Of a stretch of 64,000 nt of DNA, positions 1-8,038 are shown in pieces; the first letter of the stretch is position 1, and each line of letters starts with the position of its first letter. Below the pieces are notes generated by a model. The model made no database searches, was not told where the DNA came from, and saw nothing but the letters and a program-made list of their open reading frames with translations. The position numbers were made by a program, and so were the translations under genes. The DNA is from Bin5 sp965207495 (lineage in GTDB: Bacteria > Chloroflexota > Anaerolineae > Caldilineales > Caldilineaceae), in assembly GCA_965207495.1 (NCBI GenBank), contig OZ242287.1, forward strand, positions 2,232,001 to 2,296,000. The letters run 5' to 3'.

Positions 1-1
1 A

Positions 2-718
2 GGTACAGCTGTAACTCGTTTCATACATTCGACAAAAACACACGAATTGCCGCAAAAGATCTTTTCTACACTGGCCGACTTGGAGGAGGTCTCCAAAGTT
101 AATTTTGTTGACTGGAACAACAGCCTCGTAGGAGGAAATGCCTATTCTGACCGACGACTCGACCAAATTCTCGAAGAATACGGCCGCTTCATAGGAAGCG
201 AAAACCATGACACCTTTCAAATCCACACCTACGCGGACATCAGCCTGAATCGCCGTCGGACCTATTACGAACATCTGGAGCCTCTGACAGCCCACTACGA
301 TGGCGGCATTTCCTTTCTTGGGTTTGCGCATGGGCAAGGCTCAGAGCAACTGTCATCGAAGCAAAACTTTGACTTGCACGGGGATCGCTTATGGTGGGTA
401 GTATTGCAATGGAAAACAGACCCCGGTCTGGAAGCCGACTATTCGATTTCACTGCGTTTGAACGATGCTGAAGGCAGCCTGGTCTATCAACAAGATGCTC
501 TCCTTGAGAACTTCGTACCTTTCCCTACGAGTAGATGGCCAGCAGAAGAGCTAGTCGATACCTTGCACATTCTTGAATTCCCTAAAGAGCTCTTGCCCGG
601 CGAATACGAGTTGCGGCTGGTTGTATACGACTTCGAAACGCAGAAACCAACTGTCGAACTGGGCGTCTGGGAGGCTGAAAAAACCTTGGCGAGTATGAAG
701 GTGGGTGAATCCGAGTAA
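2..718 (+). CDS. C-terminal part of an unidentified protein, cut by the window edge
   Basis: The reading frame is open from base 2 to the stop at 716-718 with no upstream stop, so this is probably the end of a longer gene. A TTG at 47 is the only start-like codon near the edge and has no clear ribosome binding site. The visible 238 residues are soluble and rich in beta-strand-like stretches. Near the end, the stretch LPGEYELRLVVYD resembles the C-terminal beta-sandwich seen in some large Chloroflexota membrane glycosyltransferase-type proteins. That resemblance is recalled, not searched. No catalytic motif is visible and no function is assigned. Confidence 0.55.
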   Translation, partial: GTAVTRFIHSTKTHELPQKIFSTLADLEEVSKVNFVDWNNSLVGGNAYSDRRLDQILEEYGRFIGSENHDTFQIHTYADISLNRRRTYYEHLEPLTAHYDGGISFLGFAHGQGSEQLSSKQNFDLHGDRLWWVVLQWKTDPGLEADYSISLRLNDAEGSLVYQQDALLENFVPFPTSRWPAEELVDTLHILEFPKELLPGEYELRLVVYDFETQKPTVELGVWEAEKTLASMKVGESE

Positions 719-933
719 ACACATATCAGCTTCATTTCGCCCGGTAGAATTCATCTCGTCCTGCTCCTAGATCGTGTTTCCAACCGGAGAAAGTTAGGGT
801 ATATTGAGAAAACTGCTGTTAGCAACCCGCCAACCGCGAAGCCGTCGACTTCCCCGTTACGTGGAGAATCCAGTTCCCCCTTTCCAAGCGAAAACACTCT
901 GCATACCGAGTACGCTCCAAAGGAGGAACCAAA

Positions 934-1341
934 TTGAAATCACTCTTCTCAATCTTTCTGAAAGTTCTGGCCGTAGTCACCTATTTGCAATTCATCGCAT
1001 CCCAATTCTATGACCCAACTGGTGACGCCGCGGCTGACACTGTTTACCGAATCCTTGATCCACTCCTCGTGCTGGGCATGATCATCGTGGTGAACTACGC
1101 CTACCAGCGCAAACGGACAGTGGATGCCTCGTCTGAAGTAGCCGTTACCCGAGAGTACCTTGAAGCCAACGGAGTACTCTACCTTAGTGTCGCTCTGTTT
1201 TTCGGTCTTCTATGGAACTGGATCGGATTCCAGTTCTCCAACCCTGCCAACTCCGTCGGCTGGCTGTGGACTGTTCTTGACTTGACTCTTCCCCTACTAT
1301 TTATCGCATCCAGCGTGCAACTCGCCAGGAGTGAGAATTAG
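934..1341 (+). CDS. small membrane protein of unknown function
   Basis: This 135-residue protein has about four hydrophobic segments (around residues 3-22, 42-58, 80-98 and 110-128) joined by short loops, so it should sit in the cytoplasmic membrane. I do not recognise a family. The start is TTG at 934. It is chosen because a near-perfect ribosome binding site, AGGAGG at 921-926, lies 7 bases upstream, and the protein begins MKSLF with a charged N-terminus before the first membrane segment. It stands alone between the partial gene on its left and the Gfo/Idh/MocA gene on its right. Confidence 0.75.
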   Translation: MKSLFSIFLKVLAVVTYLQFIASQFYDPTGDAAADTVYRILDPLLVLGMIIVVNYAYQRKRTVDASSEVAVTREYLEANGVLYLSVALFFGLLWNWIGFQFSNPANSVGWLWTVLDLTLPLLFIASSVQLARSEN

Positions 1342-1355
1342 CCTTTCGAAATCCG

Positions 1356-1383
1356 TTTCGTGCGCGCTAGTCTTGGCACGAAA
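1356..1383 (+). terminator. weak stem-loop after the small membrane protein gene
   Basis: TTTCGTGC (1356-1363) pairs perfectly with GCACGAAA (1376-1383) across a 12-base loop, starting 14 bases after the stop at 1341. Only a short AT-rich stretch follows and there is no clean T-run, so it could be a weak terminator or an mRNA end-stabilising hairpin. Confidence 0.3.
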
Positions 1384-1422
1384 TTAGAATCGTAAGCCAC
1401 ATCATCCCAAAAAGGATCCATC

Positions 1423-2688
1423 ATGGATAAGATCCCTCTCGCAATCGTCGGCTGCGGCGGAATGGGCCATCGCCATCTCTACGGCTTGGCCGAACTGCAT
1501 AACGCTGGTCTCTCCCCGTTCGAGCTGGTTGGCGCCTGTGACCCCGTTCGAGCCAACGCCGAATCCTTGGCAGACGACGCCGAAGAGCGCCTGGGCACCC
1601 GCCCGCAGGTCGTTGAAAGCTTAGAGGAGCTGGAAGCACTCGGCGTGGTTGCCGTGGATATTACGACCACGCCCCGCCACCATCACACTGTCGCCGAGGA
1701 AGCAATTGCGCGCGGCTGGCATGCCATGATCGAAAAACCGGTCGGCCTCACTGTGCGTGCCAGCAATCGCATCCAACAGGCGGCTGAGCGCAGCGGCAGC
1801 ATAGTCAGCGTAGCCGAAAACTACCGCCGCGATCCCATGAACCGATTAGGCAAAGCGCTGCTGGATGCCGGTGTTATCGGCTCGCCTCGGCTGATGATAC
1901 ACAACACGATGGGCGGCGGCAGCCACATGACAATCACCGTATGGCGGCATCAGAAAAACCAGAGCGGGGTCCTATTGGATGTGGGTGTCCATTTCTCTGA
2001 CATTCTTGAGTTCTTCCTCGGCCCGGTTCGTACCATCTACGCAATATCGAGGCTGCACGAACCGATCCGGTACAACCCTGCCGCCGGGCCGTCAGGTAGT
2101 TCCTCAAGCAACCCTTCCGGTGTATACGCCAGATGGCAGCAGGAGATGCCAGCGCAGTTTGAGGCCACGGCTGAAGACGCCTCCTACGCCACCCTGCTCT
2201 TCGAAAACGGTGCAGTCGCCCAATTCATCGAGGATCACGCCGCCCATGGCCAGGGCGTCTGGACGCGCCAGATTCACGGTTCCACCGGTTCGCTTGAACT
2301 GCCCTCCGACCGCTCCGGTCAACTTATCACACTGCACAAGGATGGCGAATCGATCTGCGACGAAAGCCTTCTCGACCTGGTGCCGGACTTCCACCTTGAG
2401 CCGATGACCGCTGCACTCTTCGGCGGCGACCGCCTCTGGGGCTACAACTTTCCATTCCAGGAGACCGATCGTAAACTGCTCGCCGTCGAGTATGGCGAAC
2501 TGGGACTGGCAATAGAGGACGGCGGCAGCATCGAGGTCGACGCAGCCCAGGGCGCGCGTTCCGTCGCGCTCACCTACGCCATGTTGGAATCCAATGTGGC
2601 GGGCCGCGCGCTGACTATGGATGAAGTGCTGTCAGAGAAGGTCGACGCTTACCAGTTGGAGATTGACGAAGAGCTGGGGCTGGTGTAG
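1423..2688 (+). CDS. Gfo/Idh/MocA family oxidoreductase
   Basis: This 421-residue protein is a predicted NAD(P)-dependent sugar or inositol-type dehydrogenase. The N-terminal Rossmann fold shows the nucleotide motif AIVGCGGMGHRH at residues 7-18. The family's EKP motif follows in MIEKPVGL (about 105), where the lysine belongs to the catalytic centre. The C-terminal half is the family's alpha/beta substrate domain. The ATG at 1423 has AAGGA about 8 bases upstream. The substrate cannot be read from sequence. It lies convergent with a sugar ABC importer operon across a shared hairpin, and oxidation of an imported sugar or sugar acid is inferred from that only. Confidence 0.88.
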   Translation: MDKIPLAIVGCGGMGHRHLYGLAELHNAGLSPFELVGACDPVRANAESLADDAEERLGTRPQVVESLEELEALGVVAVDITTTPRHHHTVAEEAIARGWHAMIEKPVGLTVRASNRIQQAAERSGSIVSVAENYRRDPMNRLGKALLDAGVIGSPRLMIHNTMGGGSHMTITVWRHQKNQSGVLLDVGVHFSDILEFFLGPVRTIYAISRLHEPIRYNPAAGPSGSSSSNPSGVYARWQQEMPAQFEATAEDASYATLLFENGAVAQFIEDHAAHGQGVWTRQIHGSTGSLELPSDRSGQLITLHKDGESICDESLLDLVPDFHLEPMTAALFGGDRLWGYNFPFQETDRKLLAVEYGELGLAIEDGGSIEVDAAQGARSVALTYAMLESNVAGRALTMDEVLSEKVDAYQLEIDEELGLV

Positions 2689-2760
2689 AGGACTATACTC
2701 CCACTCGACCCAGTGAATCCATAAACTATAGATGTTCCTGGCAGGAGCGACCGATTGATC

Positions 2761-2789
2761 CGACCAGCCCATCGAACTTGGGCTGGTCG
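2761..2789. terminator. bidirectional hairpin between convergent genes
   Basis: An 11-bp perfect stem (CGACCAGCCCA at 2761-2771 with TGGGCTGGTCG at 2779-2789) encloses a 7-base loop. It lies 72 bases past the end of the Gfo/Idh/MocA gene and 230 bases past the end of the convergent permease gene. The plus-strand side is followed by TCTTATATT, a mediocre U-tract. Apart from this hairpin the 2689-3018 gap holds nothing I recognise. Confidence 0.6.
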
Positions 2790-3018
2790 TCTTATATTCG
2801 TGAGGAAATGTGAATCAAACGCTGTATGAATCTGACCGTCAGGAACCCGCAAATATGTTGCGTCAAATATGTGTGTACCAGCTGCCAAAAAGTTCTGCCG
2901 CCGCACAGTCTCGCTGACTTGAGTTAACCCCTTCGGACAAAGGCATCGCATCAGTCGAGCCTTCTGACAAAGCCAGACCTGCCAACTGGACAACAGATGC
3001 CGAGCTGGGCTCCAGCAA

Positions 3019-3960
3019 CTAGAACTTTATCGCCCCTTCGGTCAACCCCCTCATGAACCACTTCTGCATCAGTGCATAAATGATCATGACCGGCAGAGCG
3101 CTGAATAGGAGCATCGTCGCGTCGGCAGCTTCGCCAGCGAACTGATTGCGGAAGCGAGGTGAAAGCGCCGACTCATAGCTGGTAGCGAGCACTTTCTTGA
3201 TGCCCACAGAAATGGTCAGCTGCGCATCTCGGTCGATCATCGTATACGTGATGATGTAGTCGCTCCACACGCCGACAAAGGAAAGAGTTCCGATGATGAC
3301 CATCGCGCTGGTTGCCAGAGGCAGGGCAATTCGCCAGAAGGTCTGCCACCAGTTCGCGCCGTCAATGAAAGCCGACTCTTCTACCTCCTGTGGAATCGCA
3401 AGAAAGGCCTGACGCATTATAAAGATGGCGGCGGGCAGGCCGGCCGCGAAGAGCAGGATCAGGCCGAGCAGACTGTTTCTCAGCTTAAGAAAGGTCATTA
3501 ACTCGTATAGGGCCATCAGACCTCCGGCCCTGGGCACGAACATCGACACGATGATGGCGATAAAGATAAAATCCCGGCCCCAAAAGCGCATCCGCGCGAA
3601 CGCGTATCCGGCCAGTGCCGAACAGAACACCTGGATGATCGTCACGCCTGCTGCAAGGATAAAGCTGTTTCTCATGTAAATGGGCAACAGCTGGATCGCT
3701 TCGAACATGTACAGATAATTCACGAGACTGAAGCTGCTGGGGATCAAAGCTGCCGAATTTGTCGAAAACTCAAGCCTGTCCTTGAATGACGTAGAGATGA
3801 TCCAAATCAGCGGCAACAAGACGATGAAGGTGACGAGGGCCAGGAGTACGTGCGAAAAGAAGTCCGTCTGCCGCAGCCACGTCTGCAGCCTGAACATCAG
3901 GCTCTCAGCCTCCCTCTCCTCTTGCCTGCTAATCCCGCTTACCTCGGTCTCAGTCGCCAT
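3019..3960 (-). CDS. carbohydrate ABC transporter permease (MalG type)
   Basis: This 313-residue inner-membrane protein has six predicted membrane segments. Near residues 200-225 it carries the EAA loop that docks on the ATPase (EVEESAFIDGANWWQTFW). The fold and length fit the MalG/UgpE branch of CUT1 sugar importers. The ATG at 3960 follows AAGGAAGG at good spacing. It is the last gene of the operon binding protein - permease 1 - permease 2 transcribed leftward from about 6630. No ATPase gene is present, so a shared MsmK/UgpC-type ATPase from elsewhere is inferred. The substrate is unknown. Confidence 0.92.
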   Translation of the reverse strand: MATETEVSGISRQEEREAESLMFRLQTWLRQTDFFSHVLLALVTFIVLLPLIWIISTSFKDRLEFSTNSAALIPSSFSLVNYLYMFEAIQLLPIYMRNSFILAAGVTIIQVFCSALAGYAFARMRFWGRDFIFIAIIVSMFVPRAGGLMALYELMTFLKLRNSLLGLILLFAAGLPAAIFIMRQAFLAIPQEVEESAFIDGANWWQTFWRIALPLATSAMVIIGTLSFVGVWSDYIITYTMIDRDAQLTISVGIKKVLATSYESALSPRFRNQFAGEAADATMLLFSALPVMIIYALMQKWFMRGLTEGAIKF

Positions 3961-4039
3961 AATTCCTTCCTTTACACTAAGAACCTACCTCTGAACTGAG
4001 CGTGGACTTCACAAATGAAAACCACGCTCTGAGAACCTC

Positions 4040-4993
4040 TTAGTCCTGTCTCGACCAGCGAAAGATTAATCCCGCTATCAGTGCACTGATCAGGCCGATG
4101 ACCAGGCTGATGGCCGCGGCATACCCCAGCCGCAAATCACCCACCTCGAAGGCCTGCTGATAGAGATACAGGCCAAGCGTACGCGTGGAGTTGGCCGGCC
4201 CACCATTGTTGAGAATTAACATCGGCTCGACGACACCGAAAAGGGGAAGATTAAGCACGACGATCAGGGCAAAGGTCGGCTTCAGCAGCGGGGCGGTCAG
4301 ATAGAGGAACTGATGCCAACCGTTTGCGCCGTCGAGCGACGCCGCCTCATACATTTCGCTGCCGATATTATAGATCCCAATCAGAAACAGGAGTGTTGGA
4401 AAACCGAAAATCATCCAAATATGGGCTGCGCCTATTGAAGGTAAGGCCAGATCTCGATCGCCTAGCCAGTTGGGAGGATTCTCGATTCCCCAGTCCCGCA
4501 AAACAGTGTTAATGAATCCGAACTGAAAACCGTACATTTCGCCGAACATCAGAAAAATTACGGCCACGGGCAGAACGGCAGGTAGATAGACTACCCAGCG
4601 GTAGAAAGCCGCCCCCCTCTTGACTTTGGAAATCAGAACTGCCAGGACCAAAGCGATTAGAATCATGGCGGGGGCGACGAATACCAGATACTTCAGTGAG
4701 ACCGCAGCGGCATCCATCGCGCGCCGGTCTCCTACCATCTTGATAAAGTTGCTGAAGCCATTGAAGTCCCAGCGCGTATCCGGATAGACAAAGCGATAAT
4801 CGGTAAACGCCATGGCAATGCCGCGAAAGATCGGCCAAACGTTAAAGGTCAGGTAGAGAGCCATCGCCGGCGCGATGAACAGGTAGCCCAATAGGTTGTT
4901 CCTCCTAAAGGAAACCTGCTGACCGCTTGTCTGTCGGTATCTTCGAATGGCGGCAAACAGGCCGCCGCCCCCATTGTCCGATTGTGCTGTCAT
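4040..4993 (-). CDS. sugar ABC transporter permease (MalF type)
   Basis: This 317-residue CUT1 permease has a cytoplasmic N-terminus of about 30 residues, six hydrophobic segments and the EAA loop EMYEAASLDGANGWHQF at roughly residues 225-241. It pairs with the MalG-type permease downstream to form the membrane channel of the importer. The ATG at 4993 is preceded by AGGAG with 7-base spacing. It starts 82 bases after the binding-protein gene ends, and the gap holds a strong stem-loop (5027-5058) that probably lowers expression relative to the binding protein. Confidence 0.92.
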   Translation of the reverse strand: MTAQSDNGGGGLFAAIRRYRQTSGQQVSFRRNNLLGYLFIAPAMALYLTFNVWPIFRGIAMAFTDYRFVYPDTRWDFNGFSNFIKMVGDRRAMDAAAVSLKYLVFVAPAMILIALVLAVLISKVKRGAAFYRWVVYLPAVLPVAVIFLMFGEMYGFQFGFINTVLRDWGIENPPNWLGDRDLALPSIGAAHIWMIFGFPTLLFLIGIYNIGSEMYEAASLDGANGWHQFLYLTAPLLKPTFALIVVLNLPLFGVVEPMLILNNGGPANSTRTLGLYLYQQAFEVGDLRLGYAAAISLVIGLISALIAGLIFRWSRQD

Positions 4994-5026
4994 CGAAGAC
5001 TCCTGGAAATTCGGGCGGGGAACGAA

Positions 5027-5058
5027 TCAGCGGCAGCCAGAAGAGGGGCTGCCGCTGA
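5027..5058 (-). promoter_or_regulatory. intercistronic stem-loop between binding protein and permease genes
   Basis: A 12-bp perfect stem (TCAGCGGCAGCC at 5027-5038 with GGCTGCCGCTGA at 5047-5058) and an 8-base loop sit 18 bases after the binding-protein stop and before the permease start. No T-run follows on the minus strand, so it is more likely an mRNA-stabilising or partial attenuation element than a full terminator, as known between malE and malF. Confidence 0.6.
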
Positions 5059-5075
5059 CTGATTGTCGGCCAGAG

Positions 5076-6488
5076 TTAGGCCATCATCATTCGGTCGTAG
5101 TTTCCGGATTCCTTCAGCTCGTCGAGGTCGATCTGAATGCCTTCCATCGCAACTTCAACAACCTCTTCAGCCGTGACACTCTGGGTCGCGTCGCGCAACC
5201 GCTGCATCTCGGGGCCGATATTGCTGTTCTGGAGTCCGAAGAACAGGTTGGACGGGAACCAGACCGAGTTGCGCACCAACTCGATGCCTTCAAGTTGCCA
5301 CTGCTGCACAGGGTCGTCCTTGACAAATTCATCGTACGTGTACTCGTAGCAGGGCTTGGCAGCAACTTCTGTGATCTGCTTGCCCGTGGCCTTGTTCTCC
5401 GGACCAAACCACCAGAGGGTGAAGTCGACCGCGCCTTGCGGGTTGGCAGCCTTGTTCAACAAAGCGGTGGAGTTGATCCAGAATGGAGTGCCTGCTTTTG
5501 TGCCGGCGACCTCAGGATCCTCTCGGAAGAAGTTAATCCCGGTCGTAGCCATCTCCTGTCCGAATGTCTGCTGGGCCATCGTGCCGTGGACATCGAACGA
5601 GGTCAGCAGCGCCGTACCGCCCTTCAGCCAGTTGCCGAAGTTCTCGCCAGTTGCCGACGCCATCAGGCCGTCTTCAACCATTTCGCGTATCCACGTCAGA
5701 GAGGCCAGGCTCGCCTCGCCTGAGATGTCAATCAGACCGTCGTCGGTTATGGGCGTCTCGGTTGCCCCCCAGATCATGGCATACAGATCGCAAAGAGGCG
5801 TGCAAGAAGCATCGTAAGGGGTCAGGTCCGGGCTTGTCTCCGCGATCTTTTCGGCCGCTTCCCGAACCGCGTCCCAGGTCATCGGCTGGCTGTCAAAGCC
5901 GGCCTTCTCCATCGGCTCCCAGAACCAGCCCAATGCGACACTACCGACATTGCCCGGGATGCCATACTGGCTCCCCTCGATCTTGTGAACCTCGAATATC
6001 GAGGGAATGATTCCCGGCACGACCTCGTCTGAGCCCGGAATCGACGATGCTTCGATATACTCGTCCATCGACTGAATCAAGCCTCGACTGTGCCACCTGG
6101 GAGCGTCCCATGGAAAGACGACGACCGCGTAGGCGTCCCAGATGAGATCGCCGGCCGCCTGGGCAGCCTGAATCTTCGTGTCCGGACTGCCAGCCGGTTC
6201 CTCTATGGCAACCTGCGCTTCAAATTCATTGTTCCAACGCTCTACGGCATCATCCGCCGCGTAAGCGCTGCGGATGTCGGAGCGAATCAGCATTGTGATT
6301 CCCTGGGCTTCGGCCATGGCCTCTTCCGCTTCTCCGGTGTCTCCGCCGCTGTCCGGGGCCGGCGCGGCGCAGGCCGCTACCACCGAGGCCAGCGTGAGCC
6401 CCCCCGTTGCGCGCAAAAATTGCCTTCGGCTAAACTGACCAGTCGCCAAACCTTTTTTTCCTTCGCGATTGAGTTTCTGTCCCGTCAT
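5076..6488 (-). CDS. extracellular solute-binding lipoprotein (sugar ABC importer 1)
   Basis: This 470-residue substrate-binding protein belongs to the cluster-B/MalE-like family. The N-terminus has a twin-arginine signal (FSRRQFLRATGG near residues 19-30) followed by a hydrophobic stretch ending in the lipobox VVAAC. It is therefore predicted to be exported folded by Tat and lipid-anchored outside the membrane. An acidic linker follows, then the two-lobed binding domain. The ATG at 6488 has AAAGGAGC 6 bases upstream. It is the first gene of the importer operon, transcribed from the promoter at 6635-6663 with a leader of about 140 bases. The ligand is unknown. Confidence 0.92.
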   Translation of the reverse strand: MTGQKLNREGKKGLATGQFSRRQFLRATGGLTLASVVAACAAPAPDSGGDTGEAEEAMAEAQGITMLIRSDIRSAYAADDAVERWNNEFEAQVAIEEPAGSPDTKIQAAQAAGDLIWDAYAVVVFPWDAPRWHSRGLIQSMDEYIEASSIPGSDEVVPGIIPSIFEVHKIEGSQYGIPGNVGSVALGWFWEPMEKAGFDSQPMTWDAVREAAEKIAETSPDLTPYDASCTPLCDLYAMIWGATETPITDDGLIDISGEASLASLTWIREMVEDGLMASATGENFGNWLKGGTALLTSFDVHGTMAQQTFGQEMATTGINFFREDPEVAGTKAGTPFWINSTALLNKAANPQGAVDFTLWWFGPENKATGKQITEVAAKPCYEYTYDEFVKDDPVQQWQLEGIELVRNSVWFPSNLFFGLQNSNIGPEMQRLRDATQSVTAEEVVEVAMEGIQIDLDELKESGNYDRMMMA

Positions 6489-6526
6489 TTCTTGCTCCTT
6501 TGGAAAGTTGGATGGTATGGAAAAGG

Positions 6527-6544
6527 GTCACACAAGTGTGTGAC
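6527..6544. promoter_or_regulatory. 18-bp palindrome in the leader of importer 1
   Basis: GTCACACA at 6527-6534 and its exact reverse complement TGTGTGAC at 6537-6544 are separated by 2 bases. It lies 39-56 bases upstream of the binding-protein start codon and about 90 bases downstream of the predicted transcription start. It may be a repressor operator acting as a roadblock, or an RNA hairpin in the leader. Confidence 0.5.
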
Positions 6545-6634
6545 AGAAGGGGAGCTATCAATAGGGTTGTAGCCTGGAAGCAGCTTGCCGGGGGAACAAG
6601 AAGGAATTGCAACCGTCATTCATTGACCGAGTAT

Positions 6635-6663
6635 CGTATAGCGCAAGAGACCTCTATTGTCAA
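6635..6663 (-). promoter_or_regulatory. sigma70-like promoter of importer 1 operon
   Basis: On the minus strand TTGACA (6658-6663) is followed after 17 bases by TATACG (6635-6640). The start site should lie near 6628, giving a leader of about 140 bases before the binding-protein ATG. The rest of the 6664-6898 gap holds nothing I recognise. Confidence 0.65.
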
Positions 6664-6898
6664 AAATTCTTGACTCCAATTTCTACAAAGTCCGAGCCAC
6701 ACCCGGCCCAATCCGTCAATTCTTGTACGAAACTAGCTTGTGAAAGAACAGACTCGAGTCAAAGGGGCAATCTTCTTCTTCCTGATGCAGTCTCTGTTCC
6801 CGGCTTAACGGGTTATCTGGAATTCTGACTGTGAAGCGCCGACTATTTCGCAGCCGACTGGATGCCGTGTAGTCCTTCCCGACAGAAGCGACAATTGT

Positions 6899-7966
6899 CT
6901 ACAAGGCCGGTACTACCTCATTCTTCAGCAGCTCCATCGAGCGCAGCCAGCGCGGCTTGTCGTCCCAGTCGTGACCGATAGCAAGCAACGTGCCAAACCC
7001 ACCCGTCACATCGCATATTTCCTGCAGGCGACGAATGCACTCATCCGGGTCACCGACGATCGCCAGTCGCCGCACCGCGTATTCCGCGGTAACCTCCTCG
7101 TCCGGCATCTCCGGATCCTCTTTCCACCCGTCTAGACGGCCAGGTCCGATCAAATTGATCAGGTACTCGAAAGAGCGTCCGAAGGCACTGTTGAGCGCAA
7201 AATCAAACGCCTCCTCTTTCGTCTCCCCGACGAAGATGTTACGCGCCACCCGCCACTCTTTGCGATCAGGCGCTTCCCGCCCGGCCTCCTTGGCGCCGGC
7301 GCTGAAGGTTTCCCAGTGCTGCGCCAAAGTTCCTATAGGGACCAGATTCGTGCTTACAGGAAGAAATCCCCGCTGCCCTGCCATGCGCGCGGCCATCGAA
7401 GTGCCCTTCAGGATCGCCATCGCCACCGGCGGATGCGGCTTCTGGTAGGGCCGCAGGATCTCGCCCAAACCAATGTCTGGTCGGGTCTCATCGATATGGA
7501 TGTGCCAGTAGTCCCCCTTGAAGTCGAAAGGCGCGTCTGTCGTCCACAACTTCAGCACCATGTTGATGCTTTCTACCGTCATCAGGCCCAGCGTTCGAGG
7601 GTCCGCTGGCAGGTCGAAAAGGCTGAGGTCGGTGGGGATGCCGGTCTGGCCGAAGCCGCACATCAGCCGGCCGCGTGATAGGTGGTCTAGCATCGACAGC
7701 CGGACCGCCACATTGACCGGGTGATGGAACGGCGCGATCGTCACGCCCGTGCCGAACTTGATCGTGCTGGTGCGAGCCATAGCATTGGCAATAAAAACGT
7801 CATTCGAGGGCATCGGCTCCCATTTGACCGAGTGATGCTGGCCAATCCAGGCCTCGGAGTACCCTAGCGCCTCCGCCCGCACGATCAACTCCATGTCCTC
7901 TTCAAGACTCTGCGTAAAGTCCTTATCGGGCGGGTGAACGGGCATCAGAAAATAGCCGAGTTCCAT
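6899..7966 (-). CDS. luciferase-like flavin-dependent oxidoreductase
   Basis: This 355-residue protein is a predicted FMN- or F420-dependent monooxygenase or oxidoreductase of the bacterial luciferase superfamily (TIM barrel). The N-terminus (MELGYFLMPVHPP) and AEALGYSEAWIGQHH near residues 32-46 are typical of the limonene-monooxygenase-like branch. The central GRLMCGFGQTG is the family's conserved glycine loop. The ATG at 7966 has a GGAGA box. It is the last gene of a minus-strand operon that begins with a sugar binding protein at 12646, starting 72 bases after the enolase-superfamily gene. The substrate is unknown, and an oxygenase in a sugar-acid operon is unusual. Confidence 0.85.
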   Translation of the reverse strand: MELGYFLMPVHPPDKDFTQSLEEDMELIVRAEALGYSEAWIGQHHSVKWEPMPSNDVFIANAMARTSTIKFGTGVTIAPFHHPVNVAVRLSMLDHLSRGRLMCGFGQTGIPTDLSLFDLPADPRTLGLMTVESINMVLKLWTTDAPFDFKGDYWHIHIDETRPDIGLGEILRPYQKPHPPVAMAILKGTSMAARMAGQRGFLPVSTNLVPIGTLAQHWETFSAGAKEAGREAPDRKEWRVARNIFVGETKEEAFDFALNSAFGRSFEYLINLIGPGRLDGWKEDPEMPDEEVTAEYAVRRLAIVGDPDECIRRLQEICDVTGGFGTLLAIGHDWDDKPRWLRSMELLKNEVVPAL

Positions 7967-8038
7967 GACCTTGTCTCCAGTTTAGTGAAACGTTAGGCAG
8001 TGTATCTGCTCTCAAGCGAATATCTTACTGGCCTCGGT

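Noticed and set aside
782..794. 13-mer AACCGGAGAAAGT shared with 21079-21091, both just upstream of TATA-like boxes
   Set aside because: A shared 13-mer pair is expected by chance in 64 kb, and no third copy was seen in an intergenic region.
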